Below are positions 17,982-25,365 of a stretch of DNA of 32,628 nucleotides, piece by piece. The notes beneath the pieces are model-generated. The model made no database searches. It saw only the letters and a list, made by a program, of their open reading frames with translations, and was not told the DNA's origin. Position 1 is the first letter of the stretch, and every line of letters starts with the position of its first letter. The stretch spans positions 1-32,628 of the forward strand of contig JAKZES010000060.1 in NCBI GenBank assembly GCA_022548915.1, given 5' to 3'. This DNA comes from Verrucomicrobiaceae bacterium E54. GTDB taxonomy: Bacteria > Verrucomicrobiota > Verrucomicrobiia > Verrucomicrobiales > Akkermansiaceae. Both the position numbers and the translations under genes were made by a program.

Positions 17982-18295
17982 CCCTAGCCGCTGGCGTCGG
18001 AACTTGAACGCCGCTTGAGAACGGCAGGTGATGCGGGGTAAGGCTAACGCGAGCCTTTGGGAGCGTTACCAGCGAGTTTGAGGCGCTTGGTTGAGCGTCC
18101 CGAAGGGACGGAACATCCATAGCCGGGGACTTCGAGTCCCCGGTTGGTGCCTAACGATCTCTTTCGTCGGGAACCGACGACACATCGATAGACCGCGTGG
18201 ATACAGCTGTTTCGTCGGTTCCCGACGAAGAAGACCTCTCTTCGCCTTCCGGGCGCTGAAGTGCCCGGCTACCGCTGTTTGGTCCCGTCGGGACC
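17982..18295. repeat. Array of six or more short hairpins with GAA/TTC-type loops
   Basis: This occupies most of the 400-bp gap between the lipoprotein and P450 genes. Hairpins are: CGTCCC-GAA-GGGACG (18096-18110); CCGGGGACT-TCG-AGTCCCCGG (18123-18143); TCGTCGG-GAA-CCGACGA (18164-18180); TTCGTCGG-TTC-CCGACGAA (18211-18229); a CCGGGC/GCCCGG stem (18249-18268); and GGTCCC-GTC-GGGACC (18281-18295). Upstream, AAGGCT/AGCCTT near 18040 forms a further weak stem. Similar intergenic repeats are widespread in Verrucomicrobiota and are often mis-annotated as small proteins. I see no gene here. Confidence 0.8.
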
Positions 18296-18359
18296 ATCGA
18301 AATTGGCGGTTAAACCCGTGCCATCCGGGCAAGCTCCTATCCTGCCAGTTTGGAGGAGG

Positions 18360-19502
18360 CTATCCACCCGGCAGAAACCGCGCCCTGACGCTGTCGTAAC
18401 CCACCAAACGCTCGTACTCGGGTGTCGTCTCGATGTGAGGCTCGCTTTTGATCACCTCGATGCTTCCGACCCGCGAGGCGAGTTCCTCGAGCAGGACACG
18501 GATCACCAACCTGGCGTGCGCCGCGCCGAGGCAGAAATGGGGTCCGGCACCGAAGGCGATGTGAGGGTTGGGCTTGCGGGCGAGGTCGACGGTGTCGGGC
18601 TCGGGGAAGGCCTCCTCGTCGCGATTGGCCGAGGCCCAGCAGAGCGACATCCGCTCGTCCGCCTCGACGGTCTCGCCATGCAGCTCGGTGCGCTCGGGAC
18701 AGACGCGGCCGATGTGGGTCAGCGGGGTGGTGATGCGGAAAAACTCCTCGGCCGCGAGCACCGCCCGCTTCGGGTCCTCACGCAGCCACGGCAGAATCTC
18801 GGGATGCTCCGCAAGGTGGCAAATTACCGTGGACACCGTGTGGATGATGGTGTCCCGCCCGCCGGCAAAGGTGAGGTTGCCGATGCCCATCATCTCGTCG
18901 CGAGTCAGCGGTCGTCCGTCGATCTCGGCGGTCACCAGCGCGGAGAAAAAATCCTCGCCGGGATCCGCCGCCGCCTCGTCGAAGCGGCGATGCAGGTAGT
19001 TCTCCAGCGTGACCCCCTTGCTGCCGCTGTCGTCTCCGTCGTGAAAGACGTGAATCCCCCACTCGATCCACTCGTCGGCCTCGTCCTCGGAGACCGCCAA
19101 CAGGTGCGCCAGCGCCTTCGATTGCAGCGGCAGCGCGAACTCGCGGACGATCTCGATCTGCTCGGCCTCCGCGGCGCCGACGACCAGGCGGCCGATCAGA
19201 TCCCGGACCGCCGCCACCACCTCCGGCTGACGCGGACGCTTGAAGAAGGGCTCGACCAGATCCCGCCATTTGCCGTGCTCCGGAGGGTCGGTCTCGATCG
19301 GCAACTGGCGCATCGAACGCATCTCCTCCTCCGAAGGAATCGGCACCCGGAAGGGATGGTTCGAGCTGAAGCGCTTCCAGTCCTTCGCCGCCTCGCGGAC
19401 CTCTCCATGGCGCAGCAGCATCACGATGGACTCGCCCTCGAACGGGCAACGCAACACGCCGCGTTCCTTGCGGACCGACTGAAAGGGATCGGGAAAAGTC
19501 AT
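18360..19502 (-). CDS. Cytochrome P450 (bacterial class I type)
   Basis: A 380-residue soluble P450. The heme-binding loop FGAGPHFCLGAAHARL has the thiolate Cys at 324. The I-helix oxygen-activation motif AGGRDT is at 213-218. The K-helix region EEFFRITTPLTHIGRV supplies the ExxR pair, and ETDPPEHGKWRDLVEPFF is the typical C-helix segment. I use the ATG at 19502 (MTFPDPFQSVRKERGV), since the frame upstream of it carries no P450 features. There is no signal peptide or membrane anchor, so it is cytoplasmic. Bacterial P450s of this type need a ferredoxin and reductase, but neither is adjacent. The substrate is unknown. In marine degraders some P450s demethylate methylated galactose, but nothing here identifies that subfamily. 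Confidence 0.92.
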   Translation of the reverse strand: MTFPDPFQSVRKERGVLRCPFEGESIVMLLRHGEVREAAKDWKRFSSNHPFRVPIPSEEEMRSMRQLPIETDPPEHGKWRDLVEPFFKRPRQPEVVAAVRDLIGRLVVGAAEAEQIEIVREFALPLQSKALAHLLAVSEDEADEWIEWGIHVFHDGDDSGSKGVTLENYLHRRFDEAAADPGEDFFSALVTAEIDGRPLTRDEMMGIGNLTFAGGRDTIIHTVSTVICHLAEHPEILPWLREDPKRAVLAAEEFFRITTPLTHIGRVCPERTELHGETVEADERMSLCWASANRDEEAFPEPDTVDLARKPNPHIAFGAGPHFCLGAAHARLVIRVLLEELASRVGSIEVIKSEPHIETTPEYERLVGYDSVRARFLPGG

Positions 19503-19642
19503 GGCCTCCGTGAGAATGCCGCTTTGACCGCCTAAGACAAGAGCGAGGCTTTGCGGCAACTCTCCATGCTCGATGGAAGAACCGTGAATCGACGCCGATG
19601 CATGCGAATGAATGGATAGCTGCGATTTCCGAACCAATGCGG

Positions 19643-19708
19643 CCTCCTGAAGGAGGAACTACGAACATCGCTGGCCGGCCTGTTCAGTTCGTAGTTCCCC
19701 CTTTAGGG
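19643..19708. repeat. Hairpin repeat with AACTACGAAC/GTTCGTAGTT arms
   Basis: AACTACGAAC (19657-19666) pairs exactly with GTTCGTAGTT (19687-19696). Each side is flanked by its own small hairpin: CCTCC-TGAA-GGAGG (19643-19656) and CCCT-TT-AGGG (19699-19708). Read in one minus frame the unit gives FVVPPSGG, a phrase seen in many spurious proteins from this phylum. The rest of the 305-bp gap (19503-19642, 19709-19807) shows no gene or clear signal. Confidence 0.8.
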
Positions 19709-19807
19709 CGTCGAGCGCCTCGCCCTGACTCCGCTTGAGTGATCCCCACACTCATCCTCGTCATCCATCCCGGCCCGAACCCGACACAGTTCATCTCAAC
19801 CCTCCCG

Positions 19808-21124
19808 CTACGAAACACTCAACCGGTGCTCCTTCGTCAAACCATCAAGCATCATCGTGAGAATCGTACTACTCATGCAGTAGTCCGGCACGCCCAGACC
19901 TTTGCCGCTCACCGAGTCGTAGTGCTCGTTGATCCCGTTTCTCAGTGCGTTGGCGACGGTCTTGTCGGCGATGTCGGCGGCGAGATTGTGATGCCCGTAG
20001 GCCGCGAGGCCCGAGGCGATCTGGTAGTTGGTCGACGGCCAGACGTCGCCACGCCAGAAGGCATTCGATTTCCACCGCGAATCGGTGCGGTCGACGGTCG
20101 GCACCGGCAACGGCGTCTGCCACGCGGGCGAGCCGAGCACCTCGGCCATCCGCGCGGCCATGGCCCGGGTCGGCACCCCGGCCGTGAGCGGGATCCAGCT
20201 GCCAATCGTCGCCACGGGAATCTTCTCGAGTGAGTCGCGCTTCACCGAGAGGAAGGTGCCCGCCTCCTCGTCCCACATGTGCTCACGCATGCCGGCCACT
20301 CCCTGCTCCATGCGCTTGCGGCGCCGGGCGGCCATCTTCCCGTCGCCCACGACTTCCGCCAGCCGGGCAAGGCTCCGCTCGCCCATGATCAGGTAAGCGG
20401 TGTTGCCCGGCACGCAGACGTCGGCATACCAGGGGCCCTCGTCCGTGCCCTTGCGGTTCGGATGGCGGGTCATCCGCATGTCATCCATGTTGCACTCGTA
20501 GTCGAAGGTCTCCCAGCGGGCGTGCTGCAGCTTTCCTGAGTAGCTGCCGACGACGAGCAGCCCGTTGCTGTGCAGGTCGCGCTCGCGCCAGAACCAATCG
20601 TGGAAACGTTCGAGGCGCGGAAGGCACTGCGCCAGGAGCTTCCGGTCGCCGGTGCGCTGGAAGACCCGCTCGACGCCCCAGGCCAGGATCGGGATCTGCG
20701 AGAATTGGCGCACCTCCTGCGGAGCAGTCTTGATCGCGACGGTGATCATGTCCCGCGCGTAGCCGGGTGCGGTCTCGTTCCAGCGGTCCTGAAAGTCCCA
20801 GTAGTTGCCGAAGATCTCGCGGATCAACCCGTCCCGCCCGGGCAGGAGCGCCAGCAGGTCGACGACGAACATCGTGTCCCAGATCCACTGCCCGCGGTAG
20901 TGGGGGCCGCCGGGAACCACCCACTGCCGCTCGAGCGGCGGAGTCGGATCCATGACCTTCTCCAGCACGCATTTCTCCATCACCCGCTTCGCCAGCGTGA
21001 GGAGTTCGGGGCTGTCGGTCTCGAAAAGCGCCCCGAGGTCGGCGTCGGACGCCAATCCGACCCGCGGGCTCATTCCAAGGGCGGACCACGCGGCCGTGGT
21101 GGTGAGGAATCGACGACGCTTCAT
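19808..21124 (-). CDS. Tat-exported trehalase-clan (GH63/GH37-like) glycosidase
   Basis: A 438-residue protein starting MKRRRFLTTTAAWSALG, a twin-arginine signal, so it is probably folded before export. The body is an (alpha/alpha)6 toroid typical of GH63/mannosylglycerate-hydrolase-like enzymes: GQWIWDTMFVVDLL with Asp83 as likely general acid, a repeated helix pattern with QIPILAWGVERVF, and FWRGDVWPSTNYQ at 356-368 (Asp360). These enzymes hydrolyse alpha-glucosyl or alpha-mannosyl linkages, but the subfamily substrate is not clear. It ends GLTKEHRLSVS with no extra domain. The gene starts 18 bp after the DUF1080 stop, indicating an operon. A broader glycogen-debranching-like assignment is possible. 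Confidence 0.8.
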   Translation of the reverse strand: MKRRRFLTTTAAWSALGMSPRVGLASDADLGALFETDSPELLTLAKRVMEKCVLEKVMDPTPPLERQWVVPGGPHYRGQWIWDTMFVVDLLALLPGRDGLIREIFGNYWDFQDRWNETAPGYARDMITVAIKTAPQEVRQFSQIPILAWGVERVFQRTGDRKLLAQCLPRLERFHDWFWRERDLHSNGLLVVGSYSGKLQHARWETFDYECNMDDMRMTRHPNRKGTDEGPWYADVCVPGNTAYLIMGERSLARLAEVVGDGKMAARRRKRMEQGVAGMREHMWDEEAGTFLSVKRDSLEKIPVATIGSWIPLTAGVPTRAMAARMAEVLGSPAWQTPLPVPTVDRTDSRWKSNAFWRGDVWPSTNYQIASGLAAYGHHNLAADIADKTVANALRNGINEHYDSVSGKGLGVPDYCMSSTILTMMLDGLTKEHRLSVS

Positions 21125-21142
21125 GGCCGGGATCGGGAGGAC

Positions 21143-22117
21143 TCAATCCGCTGCTTCCCCGGGAACCACCCAGATGTTCCGGAAGCGGATCGGATTGCCA
21201 TGATGCTGAAGGTAGATCGGACCCGGTTCGGGCGACTCCTTGAACTTCGCCGCCGCCGTGGATTTCGGAAGCTCCTGGTTCTCGTGGATCAGCACGCCAT
21301 TGAGGCGGACGGTGATGCGCGCGTTTTCGACCTTCTTGCCGTCCTTCCATTTCGGACCGGTGAAATCGACGTCGTAGGTCTGCCACGCGAGCGGCGGCAG
21401 GCACATGTTGAGCTTCGGATCGGCGACCGAATAAATGCCGCCGGCTTCATTGGACCGACCTTCAAGGCCAAAGGAGTCGAGGATCTGGGTCTCGTAACGA
21501 CCCTGGTGATAGACGCCGCTGTTGCCGCGCTTCTGGCCGCGCGCATGCGGCTTGTAGGGGGTGCGAAATTCGAGATGAAGCGTGTAGGCGTCGAACTTCT
21601 GCTTGCTGATCGCGTCGGAGTTGACGAGCAGGTCGCCGTCCATCTGGCCGTTGTTCCAAGCGTCCGCCGAGGTGCCGTCGAAAAGCACCACCGCGCCCTC
21701 GGGCGGCTTGGCGCCCAGCGTCGGGCTCTCACGCTCGATCCGCGACATCATGTGGGCCTTTCCGTCGATCGCGAAGCCGGCCACCTCGTCCTTGATCCTC
21801 ACCTCGACTTCCCCGCCCTTCAGCGTGGTCGTGTCTCCCTTCCGCTCGCCCGAGAGCTTGAGCCGGCGCTTGCCCCGCTCCCAACCGAGGCCCGGCAGGC
21901 CGTCCTCCAGCAGGTAGCCATCGAAGCGTCCGTCGCCGAGCGCGACCACCTGCAGCCCCCAATCCGCGCCCGGCTTCCCGGAGCCATACTCGCCTTGGAT
22001 CGAGAAATCCGGATCCTCGGCCGCCGCTTTCGCCGGGTCGATCCAGGTGGCGTCCTCCGCCCGGACGGAGAGGCTGAGGGCAAAGGCGGCGAGGGCGAGC
22101 GTGAGAAGAACTTTCAT
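21143..22117 (-). CDS. Exported DUF1080 (3-keto-disaccharide hydrolase family) protein
   Basis: A 324-residue protein. The ATG at 22117 starts a signal peptide (MKVLLTLALAAFALSLSVRA). An upstream in-frame extension is rejected because it reads into repeat DNA. Residues about 30-120 form an N-terminal beta domain common in planctomycete and verrucomicrobial homologues. Residues about 122-324 are a concanavalin-like DUF1080 jelly roll: GAVVLFDGTSADAW, YTLHLEFRTPY, GNSGVYHQGRYETQILDSFG and HHGNPIRFRNIWVVPG. DUF1080 members include hydrolases of 3-keto-glycosides, which complete oxidation-dependent deglycosylation. That would make a periplasmic electron acceptor relevant, but a 3-dehydrogenase is not adjacent. 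It sits between the PanB-like and Tat-glycosidase genes on one strand. Confidence 0.88.
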   Translation of the reverse strand: MKVLLTLALAAFALSLSVRAEDATWIDPAKAAAEDPDFSIQGEYGSGKPGADWGLQVVALGDGRFDGYLLEDGLPGLGWERGKRRLKLSGERKGDTTTLKGGEVEVRIKDEVAGFAIDGKAHMMSRIERESPTLGAKPPEGAVVLFDGTSADAWNNGQMDGDLLVNSDAISKQKFDAYTLHLEFRTPYKPHARGQKRGNSGVYHQGRYETQILDSFGLEGRSNEAGGIYSVADPKLNMCLPPLAWQTYDVDFTGPKWKDGKKVENARITVRLNGVLIHENQELPKSTAAAKFKESPEPGPIYLQHHGNPIRFRNIWVVPGEAAD

Positions 22118-22176
22118 GGAGAGGCTGGTCCTACGTTTCGACCGCCTCGTGCCTTGCATCCATGCGCCCCGGGATC

Positions 22177-22287
22177 GTCGAAGGTCTGAAGGTCCAAGGT
22201 CAAAAGTCCCTTGGTTCAAGCATCCACGAAGACCCGGTCCGGCTCGGAAGTTCAGACCTTCGACTTTCAGACTTTTTGACCTTCGAC
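22177..22287. repeat. GAAGGTC-type inverted repeat overlapping a gene end
   Basis: GTCGAAGGTCTGAA (22177-22190) is an exact inverted match to 22251-22264, and further GAAGGTC/AAAGTC units extend each side. The right arm runs into the coding end of the PanB-like gene: its last six codons (VEGQKV) and TGA lie at 22267-22287 and are built of the same unit. It fills the 149-bp space before the DUF1080 gene and could act as a terminator or attenuator between the two. Confidence 0.75.
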
Positions 22288-23085
22288 CGACTCCCGGACC
22301 TCTTTCAGCACCTCCTCGTCCATCTCCACGAGGTGGCCCGCCTCGGGGAAGCGCCCCTCCTTCACATCGGCGATGTACTCGCCGAAAGCCGCGAGGCGCT
22401 CCTGCTGGAGCCGGCGATACTCCTCCGCGAAATTCCGGTAGGCCTTAGCATGACGAGGCAGCCGCTCGTCGTAGTCGCCGAGAATGTCGTCGGAGAAGAG
22501 AAACTGGGTGTCGCAGCCGCTGCCCGAGCCGAGGGACATCATCAGCATCGAGGTCTGCGTGGTCAGGAAGGAGGCCAGTTGATGCGGCACGCATTCGAGT
22601 TCCGCCGCGTAGGCGCCGGCATTCTCCAGATCCTTCATCTGCTGGAACAGCTGCTTCGCTTCGTCGGCGGTCTTGCCGATCGCACGGTAGTTCGTCCAGG
22701 TCACGTGGCGCGGCACCATCCCGAGATGCCCGACGACCGGGATGCGTTCCCGCGCCATCGCCTCGATGATGAACGGGCTGGCCGAGCAATACACCGAACT
22801 CGCCCCGAGTTCGAGGGCCCGGAAGCCGACCCGGATCGCCTCCTTGGGCGAGGCCAGCCCGTGCGGCGTCGCGCAGGACAGGAAGCTTTCGGGCGCCGCC
22901 GCGGCCAGCGCGGGAAAGCGCGCCTGCGACTCCGGCGAATCAAAGCTGCAGCTCATCAGGTCGACCCCGGCCTGCTCGGCGGCTTCGGCTTCGTCCGGCG
23001 ACTTGACGTGGATATGGGTCAGCACACGCTTCCCCTTCAGCATTTGCAAATCGCGAACCGTGTATTTCTTGCGTGGCCGGAGCAT
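22267..23085 (-). CDS. Divergent PanB-like (ketopantoate hydroxymethyltransferase fold) enzyme, altered active site
   Basis: A 272-residue TIM-barrel protein with PanB family landmarks: VVGHLGMVP at about 117-125, the LECVP strand with Glu164, and SGCDTQFLFSDDILGD at about 189-204. PanB transfers a hydroxymethyl group from methylene-tetrahydrofolate to alpha-ketoisovalerate in pantothenate synthesis. Here, however, the usual VGDSLG metal loop reads CSFDSPE, the usual ADLPF (second Asp) reads SCATPHG at 70-76, and the VKIEGG lysine segment reads VYCSAS. The Mg2+ ligands and substrate lysine are therefore not recognisable, so the canonical reaction is doubtful. It has no signal peptide and is cytoplasmic. 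No panC or panD is nearby. A different aldolase or lyase activity of the PEP-mutase/isocitrate-lyase type is possible. The C-terminal six residues are encoded by a repeat. Confidence 0.8.
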   Translation of the reverse strand: MLRPRKKYTVRDLQMLKGKRVLTHIHVKSPDEAEAAEQAGVDLMSCSFDSPESQARFPALAAAAPESFLSCATPHGLASPKEAIRVGFRALELGASSVYCSASPFIIEAMARERIPVVGHLGMVPRHVTWTNYRAIGKTADEAKQLFQQMKDLENAGAYAAELECVPHQLASFLTTQTSMLMMSLGSGSGCDTQFLFSDDILGDYDERLPRHAKAYRNFAEEYRRLQQERLAAFGEYIADVKEGRFPEAGHLVEMDEEVLKEVRESVEGQKV

Positions 23086-23184
23086 GGGCGAGCCTTTCAG
23101 CCGGAAAGATCCCGATCAAGCTCGACGGACTGCCGGGACCGGCGAAAGGATGGCCCCCCGCCCCACGTCTCATCCACGCACTCC

Positions 23185-24327
23185 ATGATGTCGAAATTCC
23201 TGCTCACGCTCGCCCTGCTCGGAACCACCTTGGCCCAGGAAGTCGGCCCCATCGACGACAGCCTCGCCTCGGAGTATGGCCTGGACCGCTCGTTTTTCAA
23301 GAAGGCCACCATGGTCGAGGACATCCTCATCGCCACCTCGGACAAGGTTTCGGACCACGCCCACCTCGAGTCGGCCTACCTGTTCGGGAAGATGATGAAG
23401 GTGCTCAAGCCGGAGATCGCGAAGCGGATCCGCGACGGCAAGGTGCTGTGCATCCTCGTCGGCCACGACGAACTCACCTCTGACATCCCCCAGTTCAAGT
23501 CGGACAAGACCGGTGAGGAGCTGGACTTCTACAACTGGCGCAGCCGCGGATTCCTGACCCGTGTGGACGGTCGTCCGGTGGTGCTCTTCGCCGAGGAGGA
23601 CGTGCTGGAATATGAGGGCGGGATGCAGGCAGAGAGCATCCTGATCCACGAATTCGGTCATGTGATCCACCGTCCGGGCTTCTATGAGGGACTCGACGAG
23701 GAACTGATGAAGACCTGGGAGGCGGCCAAGGAGGCGGGCCTGTGGAACGACGGCCGCGCGTCGCAGCGGTTCCGGCGGATCAAGGGCGACGAACCGGTGC
23801 CGCTGCTCGACGCCCTGGTGAAGGCATTTCCCAAGGAGTCACCCGAACTGCTGCGCAAGTGCCTCGACGCCGGCGACATTCTCGTGAACGAGAAACCCAC
23901 GAACTCGAAGGTCAAGGTGACCGGCGCCGACAAGGTGCGGATCGTCTTCGGCGGTCCCAAGGACTGCTACGCACGGAAGAACCGCGGCGAGTATTTTGCC
24001 GAGATCGTCCAGGCCTGGTTCAGCACCAACCGGACGATGGACCACGACCACAACCACATCGACACCCGCGAGGAACTCAAGGCCTACGACCCCGGCGCGG
24101 TGAAGTTCCTCAGAAAAATCTTCAACGAGGATCCGTGGGTTTTCGTTTCGCCGCGCGAACGGGCCGGCGAGAACCACCTCGAGGGCTACGACCCGGCGAC
24201 CGCGCCGGTGGTCGTCCAGCCGGACTTCATCATGGACGCCGCCAACGACTACTACGACGAATACTGGGCCGACTACTGGCAGCGGCTGCGCGACAAGCAC
24301 GGCATTACGGCCAACAGCACGGAGTGA
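23185..24327 (+). CDS. Exported HExxH zinc metallopeptidase, lethal-factor-like clan
   Basis: About 380 residues from the ATG pair at 23185/23188. A signal peptide (KFLLTLALLGTTLA) comes first; the longer open frame upstream is antisense to the PanB-like gene and is rejected. HEFGHVIH places the zinc ligands at His155 and His159 with catalytic Glu156. A downstream GEYFAEIVQAWFSTN segment (Glu269/Glu273) supplies the likely third, glutamate ligand, as in gluzincins related to the anthrax lethal-factor catalytic domain. The N-terminal half holds LFGKMMKVLKPEIAKRI and VLFAEEDVLEYEGG. The expected activity is proteolysis outside the cytoplasm, substrate unknown. It is divergent from the PanB-like gene with a 99-bp gap that must contain both promoters. 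Confidence 0.85.
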   Translation: MMSKFLLTLALLGTTLAQEVGPIDDSLASEYGLDRSFFKKATMVEDILIATSDKVSDHAHLESAYLFGKMMKVLKPEIAKRIRDGKVLCILVGHDELTSDIPQFKSDKTGEELDFYNWRSRGFLTRVDGRPVVLFAEEDVLEYEGGMQAESILIHEFGHVIHRPGFYEGLDEELMKTWEAAKEAGLWNDGRASQRFRRIKGDEPVPLLDALVKAFPKESPELLRKCLDAGDILVNEKPTNSKVKVTGADKVRIVFGGPKDCYARKNRGEYFAEIVQAWFSTNRTMDHDHNHIDTREELKAYDPGAVKFLRKIFNEDPWVFVSPRERAGENHLEGYDPATAPVVVQPDFIMDAANDYYDEYWADYWQRLRDKHGITANSTE

Positions 24328-24343
24328 AGTCAGGACCACGTTG

Positions 24344-24436
24344 GAAACCGCAGAGAACGCAAAGAGCGCAAAGACTTGAAGTTGAGTTTCTAACGGAGCC
24401 CGAGTCTCTGCGTTCCCCTGCGCTCTCTGCGGTTCA
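24344..24436. repeat. Inverted repeat of the CGCAGAGA type
   Basis: AACCGCAGAGA (24346-24356) pairs exactly with TCTCTGCGGTT (24424-24434), and about 30 bp on each side match imperfectly (repeated CGCAAAGAG/CGCAGAGA units). It stands 17 bp after the metalloprotease stop and may serve as its terminator. Repeats of this wording recur in several bacterial phyla. Confidence 0.75.
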
Positions 24437-24460
24437 TCAATCTTTCCATCCCCATCGACC

Positions 24461-24565
24461 ATGAAGTTTTTCGTTGCGTTCCTCGCCTGGCGGTTCCCGT
24501 CGGAACTTTCATCCCGGCCCACCATTCGAGCCACCCGCCGCATCGAACTCGAGCAAGCGCGATGA
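24461..24565 (+). CDS. Possible 34-residue ORF overlapping the next start (ATGA)
   Basis: An ATG at 24461 opens a 34-codon frame (MKFFVAFLAW at the N-terminus, Arg-rich C-terminus) whose TGA overlaps the DUF3445 start in ATGA. That arrangement is typical of translational coupling, and the N-terminus could be a short hydrophobic helix. No ribosome-binding site is obvious and the composition is otherwise unremarkable, so it may be chance. Confidence 0.25.
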   Translation: MKFFVAFLAWRFPSELSSRPTIRATRRIELEQAR

Positions 24566-25365
24566 GCCGGCCGTTTTGGAAAGACCTCTTCAAGCCGGGC
24601 GGTTTCGCCTGGTCGATCAAGGTGCGCCAGGGCGACCTGGACGATTTTTTCGCCCCTCAGGACGAGGCCATGATGGCGGAGCGCCGCCGCTGGCTGGACG
24701 GGCATCCCGACCGCCATCTCGTCGAGACACCCGAGGCGGCACCAATGATCGCAGCGGCCTGGGAGCTGGCGACGAGGCTGGGCCACGTCGGGCGCCCGGA
24801 CGACGCCCCGGCGGACCTGCTCGGCCTTTCGCGCCGCTGGGAGCCGGACCTGGTGTTCTACGATGCCAAGCGGCGCACCTTCGCCGCCGCCTGCGTCTGC
24901 CTGCCATCGTCATGGGACCCGCGGAAATGGATCGGCCGTCCGCTCGACGAGGTCCACGACGAGGTCCCGCGCCTGCAGCAACAGATCGGGGCCGGCATCG
25001 ACCGCTTCCTCGACCGCCTCGAACCCGGCCGTGCCTTCCGCCGCGAAAACTGGAGCCTGACGCACGGCGGCGAACTCAACTTCCACCCCGCACTGGATCG
25101 ACCGAAGCTGCAGGCGGACACGCCCCTCGATGAAGTCTTCCTGCGGATCGAGCACCAGATCTTCACCGGGCTGCCGGGCGGGGTGATGATGGGCCTCCGG
25201 ATCCGGACCTGCCCCCTGGCCGATCTGGCCGCCGATCCCGAGGTCTGGGAAACGATGGCCGAGAAGATCGAGACCATGCCCGACGACGTCGCGGAGTACA
25301 AGAGCCTGCTGAAAGCCAGGGATCCGCTGGTCCGGGCGATGAAGGAATTCGCCCCGGAGATCTAG
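24562..25365 (+). CDS. DUF3445 family, heme-dependent oxidative N-demethylase-like protein
   Basis: A 267-residue cytoplasmic protein with the DUF3445 pattern: FKPGGFAWSIKVRQGDLDDF near the N-terminus, LPSSWDPRKWIGRPLDEVHDEVP at about 114-136, NWSLTHGGELNFHP at about 162-175 and RIEHQIFTGLP at about 195-205. Characterised relatives bind heme and oxidatively demethylate N-methyl or alkylamine substrates, with product formaldehyde. The amine substrate here cannot be told. No ferredoxin or flavodoxin partner lies beside it. The start at 24562 overlaps the stop of a 34-codon ORF. Its TAG shares CTAG with the stop of the opposing 25362-27374 gene, so the two genes meet tail to tail without any spacer. 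Confidence 0.88.
   Translation: MSRPFWKDLFKPGGFAWSIKVRQGDLDDFFAPQDEAMMAERRRWLDGHPDRHLVETPEAAPMIAAAWELATRLGHVGRPDDAPADLLGLSRRWEPDLVFYDAKRRTFAAACVCLPSSWDPRKWIGRPLDEVHDEVPRLQQQIGAGIDRFLDRLEPGRAFRRENWSLTHGGELNFHPALDRPKLQADTPLDEVFLRIEHQIFTGLPGGVMMGLRIRTCPLADLAADPEVWETMAEKIETMPDDVAEYKSLLKARDPLVRAMKEFAPEI

Noticed and set aside
17982-18399. Small proteins or a CRISPR array in the hairpin cluster
   Set aside because: Stems differ in sequence and spacing is irregular, with no direct repeat-spacer pattern and no cas genes; the short frames only translate palindromes.
18360-19502. P450 as a 6-O-methyl-galactose demethylase
   Set aside because: Attractive by context, but no ferredoxin/reductase pair is adjacent and I cannot see subfamily-specific residues.
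20570-22189. 539-codon open frame on the plus strand
   Set aside because: Runs antisense to both the Tat-glycosidase and DUF1080 genes across their junction; not a protein.
22162-23184. Long N-terminal extension of the metalloprotease
   Set aside because: It is antisense to the PanB-like gene, while a good signal peptide begins at 23185.
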